From NCBI RefSeq assembly GCF_033101155.1, contig NZ_JAWMPX010000017.1:56387-120386 (forward strand): DNA of 64,000 bases. The letters run 5' to 3'. This stretch comes from Tropicimonas sp033101155 (GTDB lineage: Bacteria; Pseudomonadota; Alphaproteobacteria; Rhodobacterales; Rhodobacteraceae). The first letter of the stretch is position 1. Each line of letters opens with the position of its first letter. The translations under genes and the position numbers were made by a program. Positions 54,485 through 63,153 of this stretch are shown one piece after another. Under the pieces are notes generated by a model. The model saw only the letters and a program-made list of their open reading frames with translations. It was not told the DNA's origin and did no database searches.

Positions 54485-55837
54485 TTGAACACCCCTCCGC
54501 CTAAGCTTCCGATTCTTGCCATTTGCGCTGCACTCGCAAGTTTGCTGGCATCGAATGCGACCGAGGCCATGCCGGCAATGGGTGGGAATTGTACGGCTTG
54601 CCACGCGGCGGACATGACCCTTCCGGCCGCCCATCCTCTGATCTCCGGACTGACGGACCAGCAATGTATGGCCTGTCATGGCGGAGATGCGCCCCAGACG
54701 ACGCTCGCCGTTGCCACGCCCATGGGACGGCAAAACCAGAAAGCCGAAACACAACAAGCGCAGACGCAGGACCAGAAAAGGACCCAGGAGCAGCAGCAAA
54801 TCCAACAACAGCAACAACAACAACAACGCAGAGCCTTGCGTTTGGGGACGGTCGATCTGCAGGACTATTTCGAACGTCACAGGGAAGACGGGGAAACCGG
54901 TTCCCCCACCTCTCCAAAAGATCCGTGGTCTTTCAGGATCACCGCTGGCGTTCTGGCAAGTTCGAATATCGACAGCCACAGGACATCCGCGCTGTTCCAC
55001 GGTTCGACCAGCCACTCCGCAGGGCTGTGCGGGACCCGATTCTGGCGGCACACGAATGACGAAGACACCGGCGACTCAGCCGGGACACGGGCCCATGTCG
55101 GGCTCCGCGGCGATTACAGCTTCGATATGGGCGAGCAGGATCGCGTCATTCTGGGTTTCGCGCTGAATCGGGACCGGTTTCCTGAAGAAGATCTCGGCCG
55201 CACGAGCGCGAGCCTTCGCGCGGCGTTCCAGCATCGGGCCGACTCTGGCAATCTGCGCGTCTCAGCCGTGCTGCATCGGGCCGCCTATGACGGATCGGGG
55301 GCGGAAGACCACCACGATCACGTCGCGCAGGGGCTGGGGCTCAACTATCACCACCGTCTGTCTGAGAGTGAAACACTGTCAACCTGCATCCGGCTGAGAC
55401 GACGTCTCTATGAGGATGAGTCAGAGTTCCGGACCCCCGATTTCGGCGGTTCCTTTGCCTACTCGCGAAGTCGGGGGACAGACGGCAGATACGGCTTCGG
55501 TGTGGCGCTGACCGACAGGAACAATCCCCGACAGGCAAGCGAGCGGTATTTCGCTCCGTCAGCCTTTGCCATGATGGATTGGCCGCTTTCTCAAGGCATC
55601 ATGGGGCAGCTGTCGACCGAGTTCGGAATCCGAAATTATGACGCGGAGGATCAGGACAGCGGAATCGTCCGAATGGACAATGTCTGGGATGTGGGCGCTT
55701 CAGTCCTCTTCAACGACCTGGATATCGACGCGGCCTTCCTCCGTGTGAGTTGTCATTACACCAAAACAACCTCGAATATAGAAAGGGAGAACAGAAATGA
55801 AACGTATTGTGGTGCAATTCTCGAAAAACGCTTCTGA
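54485..55837 (+). CDS. Diheme cytochrome-outer-membrane beta-barrel fusion
   Basis: Up to 450 residues. The start is probably the TTG at 54485, giving a good signal peptide (about 1-28). Two heme motifs, CTACH (36-40) and CMACH (61-65), lie in a short cytochrome domain. A glutamine-rich linker (about 77-118) follows, encoded by a CAA/CAG run near 54790-54830. The remaining 300 residues alternate polar and hydrophobic residues, as in an outer-membrane barrel, and end with TYCGAILEKRF, the C-terminal Phe signal of BAM substrates. The last strands resemble those of Slam-like barrels. I know no named family with this fusion. An upstream GTG at 54353 would overlap the previous gene. Confidence 0.7.
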   Translation: MNTPPPKLPILAICAALASLLASNATEAMPAMGGNCTACHAADMTLPAAHPLISGLTDQQCMACHGGDAPQTTLAVATPMGRQNQKAETQQAQTQDQKRTQEQQQIQQQQQQQQRRALRLGTVDLQDYFERHREDGETGSPTSPKDPWSFRITAGVLASSNIDSHRTSALFHGSTSHSAGLCGTRFWRHTNDEDTGDSAGTRAHVGLRGDYSFDMGEQDRVILGFALNRDRFPEEDLGRTSASLRAAFQHRADSGNLRVSAVLHRAAYDGSGAEDHHDHVAQGLGLNYHHRLSESETLSTCIRLRRRLYEDESEFRTPDFGGSFAYSRSRGTDGRYGFGVALTDRNNPRQASERYFAPSAFAMMDWPLSQGIMGQLSTEFGIRNYDAEDQDSGIVRMDNVWDVGASVLFNDLDIDAAFLRVSCHYTKTTSNIERENRNETYCGAILEKRF

Positions 55838-56291
55838 AATTGGAGACGCCTCCGTTCCCTCCTGCATGCGAACCTCGCACAAGACAACCTGTTGGGCGGG
55901 ACGCACCATGGCTGCGGCCATCGCAGCCGCGGCGATCACGGCTGCTTCTCCATGCGCCGCAGAGGAAGGGGAGACGTTCTACAGGACCAATTGCTCAAGC
56001 TGCCACGGGGATCATGCCAAAGGCGATGGAAAAATGGCAGCGTTGCTGACGACGAAAGCCGCTGACCTGACGAGCCTCGCCGCAACCAATGGGGGACTGT
56101 TTCCCTCGGCTCGGGTGATCCGTCAGATCGATGGTAGCGAACTCGTAGAAAGCCACGGCACCCCAAAACCGATCTGGACGAAGCGACTCCGGGCCAACAC
56201 CTCGATGGTCGTATCGACGGATGAAGGTGACGTCGAAGTTGCCCCAACGGTTGCGGAACTTATCACATGGCTGGAGTCCATTCAGCGCTAG
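55797..56291 (+). CDS. Periplasmic monoheme cytochrome c (second paralog)
   Basis: A 164-residue cytochrome c with a long N-region, a signal peptide ending near residue 55 (AITAASPCAA) and one heme motif CSSCH at 66-70. The start at 55797 is supported by AGGGAG and overlaps the barrel gene by 41 bases, so the genes are coupled. It resembles the cytochrome at 52385 across the heme domain, except that the C-terminal Met-rich part is replaced (KRLRANTSMVVSTDEGDVEV). The sixth ligand is therefore unclear. Confidence 0.88.
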   Translation: MKRIVVQFSKNASEIGDASVPSCMRTSHKTTCWAGRTMAAAIAAAAITAASPCAAEEGETFYRTNCSSCHGDHAKGDGKMAALLTTKAADLTSLAATNGGLFPSARVIRQIDGSELVESHGTPKPIWTKRLRANTSMVVSTDEGDVEVAPTVAELITWLESIQR

Positions 56292-56399
56292 ACAAGATCG
56301 CAAACCTCCGGCTAGGGCGTTTGGACCACCCCGCCAAATGCGCCCCCATAGGGCCAAGCGCATTGACCGCATTCCGTTCAGCAATCCGAACGGCGCGGT

Positions 56400-57011
56400 T
56401 CAGCCTTTCGTGTTGACGTGAATCCAGCGGCTTGGCGTTGACGGATCCTGCATCCGCAGAAACGTATAGCCGGTTCGGTCCCAGGGGCGGACAGCGTCCG
56501 TAAGATTGTCGATCACGTAGTCGCCGAGATCGGTGCGGAAGACCAAAACCGCGTGCGGTCCGCCGCGGGTGTCCAGCACGGTCGTCAGCAGGAGGCGCTC
56601 CGGTGCAATGCCGTGAGATATCATTTGCTGCTTCTTCAGCAACGCAAGATCCTCGCAATCACCGCCGCGCCGAGAGGGAAGCGTCCAATGATCCTCGACC
56701 TTGTACTGCCTGTCATCCGAGATCGATGGTGTCCCGCGGTTGACCAAGCGACTCACCTTCTTGGCATACCGGAGTGCGTCATTGCTCGCGGGCATCCGGT
56801 TTCCACTACGGGAACAGGCCCAGCTGTATTCCGAGCACAGCTTGACGGCCGCTCGCGGCACCGAGGCCAGCCCTCTGTTGGGAAGGTATGACGAGGCATC
56901 AACAGGTCCTATTGTCAGGATGTTGAGTGCAAGCGCGACCAGGAAAAATACAGACATCCTTCCCGCCGTCATCTTCGTTCTGTCAGGAATGCCCGCATTG
57001 GACTTCCTCAT
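56400..57011 (-). CDS. Transglutaminase-like cysteine peptidase (BTLCP/LapG type)
   Basis: A 203-residue exported protein (signal helix about 19-40, SVFFLVALALNILTIGPVDA) of the bacterial transglutaminase-like cysteine protease family. The triad is visible: Cys in RGGDCEDLALLKKQ, His in GGPHAVLVF and Asp in DYVIDNL. LapG-type members clip adhesins from the cell surface under c-di-GMP control. It stands near a large secreted repeat protein, a possible substrate, but no LapD gene is seen. ATG 57011 follows AGGGACGA. Confidence 0.85.
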   Translation of the reverse strand: MRKSNAGIPDRTKMTAGRMSVFFLVALALNILTIGPVDASSYLPNRGLASVPRAAVKLCSEYSWACSRSGNRMPASNDALRYAKKVSRLVNRGTPSISDDRQYKVEDHWTLPSRRGGDCEDLALLKKQQMISHGIAPERLLLTTVLDTRGGPHAVLVFRTDLGDYVIDNLTDAVRPWDRTGYTFLRMQDPSTPSRWIHVNTKG

Positions 57012-57755
57012 TTCGTCCCTCGTACAGGTCAACTGGCTTCTCCTGACCGTTCTTGACTGCAGTGCTCGATTTTGCCCGAGTTGATAGCGGTTCGGTTAAT
57101 ATTCGGCAAAAGCAGATATCGTTCATCCCTGACTGGAGGACGATTTTGGCGAAAACCCGCCGAAAACCGGCAAAAAGCGGTCACATTTCCGATTTCTAGT
57201 ACTGGTTGGATCCGCCCCCCACACCAAGCGGCACGGAGCTGGCAGGCCCGATAGTTGGGAGCTTCAGAGCATCCCGCCGGATCAGACGTGATCTGATAGA
57301 GCTTCGGAACAGTGACACCGACCTGATGGGAAAAATCTACATTTTGGAATTGGCATTCGTACACATCGCCAGGTCTTCGGACCTGTCACCGACTGGGAAT
57401 GGACACTCAAATTCCTTCGGTCGCCGAACACACCATTCAGGCCTTTCCTCTGGCCAACTCCACTGCGAAAAAAACTGGGCCTGACCAAAGTACATCTTTT
57501 ATAACATGCAAGTATGATATATTATTATAGTACGCCTTGAGTGGGCTGGGAGCATTTCTTCCAGGTATATATACAAGGTATGGGTAAGTTGCATTCAACT
57601 GCCTCTTTAGCAAAACTGTACCTTGCATATAGTCTAAAGAAATCATCGGCGCGAACCCACAATCGGCGGCTGTGGGACCTTGTTTCATACAGGCCCGCAG
57701 GGACTGTTCCTTACGCGCTTTCGCGTGGGAAATTGTTCTTATAGGGGGGCTAGAT
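57012..57755. other. AT-rich gene-free stretch
   Basis: About 740 bases with no supported gene. The part 57480-57640 is clearly AT-rich and has a palindrome GTATATATAC at 57565-57574. It separates the protease gene from the secreted-protein gene and likely holds the promoters of both. Confidence 0.5.
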
Positions 57756-58391
57756 ATGAAAGCCAGAAAGCTTGTCCGTAGTCCGGCATGTGTGATGCTT
57801 CTTTTTGCCATGGCTGTGCCCTCAGGCACTGTAGCCGAGTCGCCCTTTGACAAATGCACGATTGCCTTTGGCAACTCCGCAATCAATCAAGGGCGAGCAT
57901 CGGAACTCTGCAATTGCACGGGGATAACACGCGGTCTGGTTCGGAACATCCAGCGGCGGAGCGACTTTGTCGACTTGCTGGATGAATTCAATTCGTCCTG
58001 CCCTGGTCTCGGAAACATCCTAGGCGACGTACCAACGGCCACGCGCAACCGCGCGGGCGGAAGCCGTCTGGCTGGAGACCCTGGTGGGGATGAGGAGGTT
58101 CACTACGATGATCCCGAACCAGAAGATCCAACTCCGGAAGATCCACCTCCGGAAGTCGCAACTCCGGTCGATCCCAAACCAGTGATTCCACCGCCGGAAG
58201 CGCCTGAACCGGTGGATCCGCCCGCGAGCGACGACGACCCTAGTGGTGATGACGATCATGGTGGCGGATCTCAGGACAGGGATCGCGAACAGAACCAGCA
58301 GGGAAATGGTGGCAACGGTCGCCAAGCTCAGCAGGGCAATGATGGCGACGGTGAGATCTTGCTTCCCGTTGAGCCCTCGACGTCAAGCTGA
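57756..58391 (+). CDS. Secreted Pro/Asp/Glu-rich protein, hypothetical
   Basis: A 211-residue protein with a signal peptide (about 1-27, ending SGTVA), a small Cys-containing domain (CTIAFGNSAINQGRASELCNC to NSSCPGLGNI) and a low-complexity tail of PEDP and PEP steps followed by Asp/Gly/Gln-rich sequence. It has a strong SD AGGGGGGC. It precedes the repeat protein. I recognise no family. The tail could be a surface spacer or a cation-binding segment. Confidence 0.7.
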   Translation: MKARKLVRSPACVMLLFAMAVPSGTVAESPFDKCTIAFGNSAINQGRASELCNCTGITRGLVRNIQRRSDFVDLLDEFNSSCPGLGNILGDVPTATRNRAGGSRLAGDPGGDEEVHYDDPEPEDPTPEDPPPEVATPVDPKPVIPPPEAPEPVDPPASDDDPSGDDDHGGGSQDRDREQNQQGNGGNGRQAQQGNDGDGEILLPVEPSTSS

Positions 58392-58902
58392 CGCGCAATC
58401 TGCTCGTTGACAACAATACTCGTTGGCCGGCCCGGCTTTCTCGGGCCGGACCAAAGGATGCGGGCTTGATACAGCCAGGACGGCGATGAAAGCGCATGCT
58501 CTCCGGTTAAATTGAAAGCCAGATATCCATTGAAATCCGCATTTGCAGGAGGCTCCGTGTTCGATGATCACGGCGTTGCAGATCAATTTTGCGATCGTCT
58601 CGACCCGGCATTGGGTCGCCCTCAATTCCTGTGGCGAGCCACTCGGAAAAGACCGAGCCGATCTGAAGCGTGATGTCGCTCATTTCAAAGCGATTGCGCA
58701 GGCCCGCGGGGCCATTTCTGACGACAACCAGGTGATTACAGAGGAGGGAGGGAACTGATCGACGACGCAAGGACTATGAAAATCGAACAGGCAGGCCCCG
58801 GCGAAGCGGGCTCTGCCACTTGTGCCCATGGAAGGACGTGCAGGCTGTTTTTGTTCTGATTTTGAGCCATGCAGTTCTTCCAATTTCCGAGAGGGGTTGG
58901 AA
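58392..58902. other. Gene-free stretch before the repeat protein
   Basis: No supported gene; short open frames on both strands at 58507-58770 are not alike any family I recognise. The promoter of the repeat protein should be here. No terminator is seen after the preceding gene. Confidence 0.45.
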
Positions 58903-61900
58903 ATGGCAAATCTTCAAAGACTATTCAACACAGTGTTCGGCCAGCTTTTTGCAGACATCTCAGCTGGCTCAAAATCGCCTTTTGGCATTGAAACAGAAGA
59001 TACCGCTGCGAATGATCTGAGTGGCGTATGGGAAAGCATTATTTCCGGCGCCTCCCGACGCGCAGCGGCAAATCGTGGCGAGATACTGGACCCGACGAGC
59101 GCGACCACGGAGTCGCCCGCCGAAGAGGCGGATGCGCCAACAGCAATCTTGACGTCGGATCTCTGGAGTTCCGTCGCGAGTCTTGCGGCAGAAATGGCTG
59201 CACCTGACGCGCCCGAGAGAGACGATGCAGACGATCCTGCAGTCGCGGCAGTTATGGCCAGCGGGTTCGGTGAAGGTGGCAATCCCGAAGGCGGAAGCGG
59301 TACGGGCACCGGCAGTGGCTATGGTGACGGCGGCAATCCCGACGGCGGAAGCGGCACGGGCACCGGCAGTGGCTATGGTGACGGTGGCAATCCCGACGGC
59401 GGAAGCGGTACGGGCACCGGCAGTGGCTATGGTGACGGCGGCAATCCCGACGGCGGAAGCGGCACGGGCACCGGCAGTGGCTACGGTGACGGCGGCAATC
59501 CCGACGGCGGAAGCGGCACGGGCACCGGCAGTGGCTACGGTGACGGCGGCAATCCCGACGGCGGAAGCGGTACGGGCACCGGCAGTGGCTACGGTGACGG
59601 CGGCAATCCTGATGGTGGCGACGGTGACGGTGACGGCACTGGCGACGGCATCGGCGACGGCCATGGTGGTGACGGCAATCCCGATGGCGGCTCCGGTAGC
59701 GGCGACGGGGATGGCGACGGAGATGGAAAGGCCGTTGCGCCCAATCCGGTCGATGTTCTGTTGCAAGATCCCGAAACGGCAACCTATGCGTCCGATCTCT
59801 ATCATTTCAGTATCGACGACATCACCGTGAGCTTCGATGGAAAGACGATCGGGACAAACCCCGACTCCCTCGACCTCACCACGTCAAAGGTTGTCGACGG
59901 CGTTACGATGAACCCGATCGACAGTGAGTTCGGCTTCTACGTGACCGACTTTATCGGCGCACAGGACAAGGTCCTGGACGGCGTCTACGAAGAGGGCTGG
60001 GCCGGCATGGCGGCGGACGGCACGACGTTGCTGGTCTCGAACGCGACAACCGACAAGTTCTCGGTGCCTGCGACCCTGGGAACCTGGCTCGAAGGAATTG
60101 GCGGCAGCTTCGTCAAGGCATCGAGCGAGCATTACACCGTAATGCAGGAGATCCTGTCCGATCAGGCATATCCCGGCGATACGAGCGGGTACTACCAGCT
60201 CGACGATGATCTCAGGATCATCGACTACCGGACCGGGGCAGACGGCATGCCGGTGGACGAGACCGGAGCGCCGAGCACATCGCTCGTCGAAGACATCATG
60301 CACAACTTCTACGTGAAGGAACTCGTGGAAGCGCTGCAGGAAGGAGCGGGCCTTGAGGCTCCGGTCACGCTCTACAAGGACTTCGATCGCGACGGTGTCG
60401 ACGATGCCTACTATGCCTTCATGGACGATATCGAGATCGACGGAACCCTGCGCAATGTGGTGGCCGTGGATATCGACATGGACGGGGTCGCCGACTACTG
60501 GGACGGTGAACTCAATGGTTTCGGGACCTACGGCATCGCCGATATCCTGAAGCCGAACGAGAGTTCGATCATCGAGGACATCGCCTATGGTGACGACTAC
60601 TCGGTCACGCTGAAGGATGATGGCAAGCTGCTCTATCGCTGGGGCAACGCGATCAAGCGTCCGAACGATGTTCGCATCGACGCGAAAATCGAACTCCCGG
60701 ACGAGTGGAGCGACGACGCGAATGGAGACGGCCTTGCCGATCTCTTCATCGTCTCGGCTGCTGAACTCGTGGTCAATCACACGGTGACCAACAACCCGAA
60801 CGACCAGATCCGTCCGGAAGACTTCGAAAACGAGGCCGCGATCGGAACCTTGCCGACCTATGAGGTCAATGAGCTCGGCCAGTGGGTCTCGACCGATGGC
60901 TATTATGCAGGCGATGGGACGTTCTACCCAGCCGGCACCGTCCTGCGCGATCCTGCCCTGGCGGAGCTTGCGATGGGCAATACGTCGCTTGCAATCGGTG
61001 CGGTCCAGGAGGTGGCCGACATGACGGAAGAGGTCCGGACTGTCGCCTACGAGGCGGGCCATGAATTCGAGAACCCGGTCGCGTTCGCTCTGATGAGCTG
61101 CTGCGACGTAGACCCCGCGACGGTTCGCTTTACCGACGTGTCTTCGGTGAGCGCGAGCTTCTTTATCGAGGAAGTGGAGGGGTGTGACGGGACCCACGAC
61201 GTCTCGGAAACCGTGTCGCTCGTGACCTTCGAAGAGGGCAGCTGGGATCTGGCCGATGGCCGGATCGAGGTTGGAACGATCGAGACGAACATGCTTGCCG
61301 AGAACGGCTTTGCGTCCGTCACTTTCGAAGAGGCCTTCGACGAGGCGCCCAGTATCCTGTTGCAGGTCCAGACCTATAACGGCGAGGACTGGGTCGTGAT
61401 GCGCGCTTGCAACGTGACCGAGACAGGTTTCGACCTGGCCATGCAGGAGATCGAAAACCAGGACCTCCTCGTTGGAACGAATGTGCATGTTGAGGAGATC
61501 ATCGGCTGGGCCGCGATCGATGCCAGCACGGCCTCCGGCCTTGTTGAGTTTGGCGACATCACGGCGCAGGTCTTTGAAACGGGTGAGGTCGTGACGCATG
61601 CGCCAACCGAGTTCACCTTCGACGAGGCCGTGGGAACGAACCCGTTGATCGCCGCTTCGATCACGACCTATGTCGGCGACAACGCCATCAGCCTGAAGCT
61701 TTCGGACATGGTGGTGGAAGACGACACGTCGATTGCGTCTTTCTTCCTCCAGGAAGAACAGACCTGGGACGACGAACTCGCGCATGTTCCCGAAAACGTC
61801 ACCGGGATCGCCTTCAGTGACTCCGGCCTGCTGTACGCTCCGGACGACGGAAGCTTGCTTTCGATGATCGGGGCGATGTCCGCGGACCTGACGGATGGGT

Positions 61901-62664
61901 TCACAAGCGCCTGGTACACGACCATGGACCGGGCGCCCTTCACCGCCGATATCAATGAGGAGACCGGGGAATACGACATCGGACCACGTTGGAGGCTGCA
62001 GCCCACCAAATACGGGCAGGATCTTCCCAGCGTTGTCATCCCGCAGGACCCGAGCGACGCACCGCCGATCCAATCCGGTGAGGCAGAGTATTCGCTGGGT
62101 GCGGATATGACGACGGTTCTCAACCTGCTGGACTGGGACGGGGTGTCGCCGCTTGCGCTGAGCGCCGGATGGATGACCGATGCCGGAGAGGTCTCTGACA
62201 ACGGCCTCAACATGACCGAGGATTTCGACATCGCCTTCTATATCAAGGGTGATCAGAAACCTGTGGCGCTCTACGATGCGCAACTGGTCATGTCCTACGA
62301 AGAGGTCGAGGTTCATGGCGCTGGCGTTGCGATAGCGGGCACTGCGGAAGCCGATGTTCTTGTCGGAATGGGCGACAACAGCTTCGATCTCGGAGCAGGA
62401 GACGGCTTTATCGACCTGGCCGTGTTCGGCTACGGAGCAACCGATGTCGCCGGGCTCGGCTTCAACAGCGTCGAAGGCTTCGCCCTGAACGAGGACTTCG
62501 TGGGCTTGATCGGGTTCGATCTCAATCCGGACAACTACAATGTCCACCTGACCCAGGAAGTGACGGCCGATGACGACTTGATGCTCAGCTATGATGACGT
62601 TCACTTCGCCACGCTTCTGGATGTGGACGAGTTCCTCACGTCTGACGACTTCTACTTCGCATAA
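58903..62664 (+). CDS. Large secreted repeat protein (RTX-like, lectin-like repeats)
   Basis: A 1253-residue acidic protein without a Sec signal. Residues about 120-237 hold an 18-residue tandem repeat (GYGDGGNPDGGSGTGTGS type), then a Gly/Asp-rich run to about 280. Three calcium-loop segments follow (DFDRDGVDDAYYAF near 492, DIDMDGVADYWDG near 523, DANGDGLADLF near 605). At about 710-970 are three repeats of about 85 residues resembling H-type lectin domains (VTFEEAFDEAPSILLQVQTY and similar). The end (GTAEADVLVGMGDNSFDLGAGD near 1146) resembles RTX proteins and type I secretion signals. Likely an extracellular adhesin or matrix protein. ATG 58903 follows a GA/GG-rich SD. Confidence 0.82.
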   Translation: MANLQRLFNTVFGQLFADISAGSKSPFGIETEDTAANDLSGVWESIISGASRRAAANRGEILDPTSATTESPAEEADAPTAILTSDLWSSVASLAAEMAAPDAPERDDADDPAVAAVMASGFGEGGNPEGGSGTGTGSGYGDGGNPDGGSGTGTGSGYGDGGNPDGGSGTGTGSGYGDGGNPDGGSGTGTGSGYGDGGNPDGGSGTGTGSGYGDGGNPDGGSGTGTGSGYGDGGNPDGGDGDGDGTGDGIGDGHGGDGNPDGGSGSGDGDGDGDGKAVAPNPVDVLLQDPETATYASDLYHFSIDDITVSFDGKTIGTNPDSLDLTTSKVVDGVTMNPIDSEFGFYVTDFIGAQDKVLDGVYEEGWAGMAADGTTLLVSNATTDKFSVPATLGTWLEGIGGSFVKASSEHYTVMQEILSDQAYPGDTSGYYQLDDDLRIIDYRTGADGMPVDETGAPSTSLVEDIMHNFYVKELVEALQEGAGLEAPVTLYKDFDRDGVDDAYYAFMDDIEIDGTLRNVVAVDIDMDGVADYWDGELNGFGTYGIADILKPNESSIIEDIAYGDDYSVTLKDDGKLLYRWGNAIKRPNDVRIDAKIELPDEWSDDANGDGLADLFIVSAAELVVNHTVTNNPNDQIRPEDFENEAAIGTLPTYEVNELGQWVSTDGYYAGDGTFYPAGTVLRDPALAELAMGNTSLAIGAVQEVADMTEEVRTVAYEAGHEFENPVAFALMSCCDVDPATVRFTDVSSVSASFFIEEVEGCDGTHDVSETVSLVTFEEGSWDLADGRIEVGTIETNMLAENGFASVTFEEAFDEAPSILLQVQTYNGEDWVVMRACNVTETGFDLAMQEIENQDLLVGTNVHVEEIIGWAAIDASTASGLVEFGDITAQVFETGEVVTHAPTEFTFDEAVGTNPLIAASITTYVGDNAISLKLSDMVVEDDTSIASFFLQEEQTWDDELAHVPENVTGIAFSDSGLLYAPDDGSLLSMIGAMSADLTDGFTSAWYTTMDRAPFTADINEETGEYDIGPRWRLQPTKYGQDLPSVVIPQDPSDAPPIQSGEAEYSLGADMTTVLNLLDWDGVSPLALSAGWMTDAGEVSDNGLNMTEDFDIAFYIKGDQKPVALYDAQLVMSYEEVEVHGAGVAIAGTAEADVLVGMGDNSFDLGAGDGFIDLAVFGYGATDVAGLGFNSVEGFALNEDFVGLIGFDLNPDNYNVHLTQEVTADDDLMLSYDDVHFATLLDVDEFLTSDDFYFA
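59260..59616 (+). repeat. 54-bp tandem repeat within the large secreted protein
   Basis: Six full units of exactly 54 bases begin at 59260, 59314, 59368, 59422, 59476 and 59530, with a partial seventh from 59584. The first unit differs (GFGEGGNPEGG); the rest vary mainly at synonymous sites. Being a multiple of three, copy-number change alters protein length, not frame. It is coding and has no spacers, so it is not a CRISPR array. Confidence 0.95.
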
Positions 62665-62688
62665 GTTGAAACGGTTGGACGAAAAAAC

Positions 62689-62710
62689 CGTCAGGCCTTC
62701 GGGCCTGACG
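62689..62710. terminator. Hairpin after the large secreted protein gene
   Basis: A 9-bp stem (CGTCAGGCC at 62689-62697, GGCCTGACG at 62702-62710) with a TTCG tetraloop lies 24 bases after the stop codon. An A-run before it (62682-62687) would be a T-run on the other strand; on the + strand no T-run follows. Confidence 0.6.
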
Positions 62711-63153
62711 AATCCGGGAAAGTGCCCGGAGAAGATCGCTGCAAACGGGGTGCGGGCAGGCTCTGCCGAGAACGGCATCATCCCCACTCACGCACGGATG
62801 CCGTAGTGCCCCTCCGGAGCAGAACTGCTCTCACATAGGTTTGCAGTGCCAGGGGACGTGCCGGGATACCCGGTGCGCCCCCGATTCTGTTTTTTCATAT
62901 ACAAATCCAATTGACCAAGAGTGAAAACTTGGTGTATCTGGCAAAGCAAGGCACCCATCGGACAGCACCTTCCATCGGGAAGTGACGCACCGGGCTGCCT
63001 GCCGAGACGCCTGATGTGCGCCTTCCACGCCGGACCATGCAGGACCACCCGGTGAAAGACGGCCCGACAGGACATTGAAGGATTCACGTGACCGTGTCCG
63101 GCACCGCTCTCCGAGATAACCGCTCGGGACGGACCGGCTGGAGGAGAAAGCAC
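62711..63153. other. Regulatory stretch upstream of kduI
   Basis: No gene. It contains the operator candidate at 62914-62933 and, overlapping it, a TTGACC -35-like box at 62911 with only a weak -10 downstream. A long leader before kduI is likely. Confidence 0.45.
62914..62933. promoter_or_regulatory. Palindromic operator candidate upstream of kduI
   Basis: ACCAAG, 8 bases, CTTGGT: a perfect inverted repeat. It overlaps a -35-like TTGACC. Its half-site resembles the TTGGT/ACCAA halves recognised by GntR/UxuR-type uronate regulators (recalled, approximate), so it may control the uronate gene. Confidence 0.5.

Noticed and set aside
58507..58770. Insertion sequence remnant or small gene
   Set aside because: Open on both strands but without transposase motifs, inverted ends or a start signal.
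59260..59616. CRISPR array
   Set aside because: Repeats are contiguous with no unique spacers and lie in an open frame coding for a Gly/Asp repeat.
59884..62787. 967-codon open frame antisense to the repeat protein
   Set aside because: Lacks any domain; the + strand frame has clear domains. High GC explains it.
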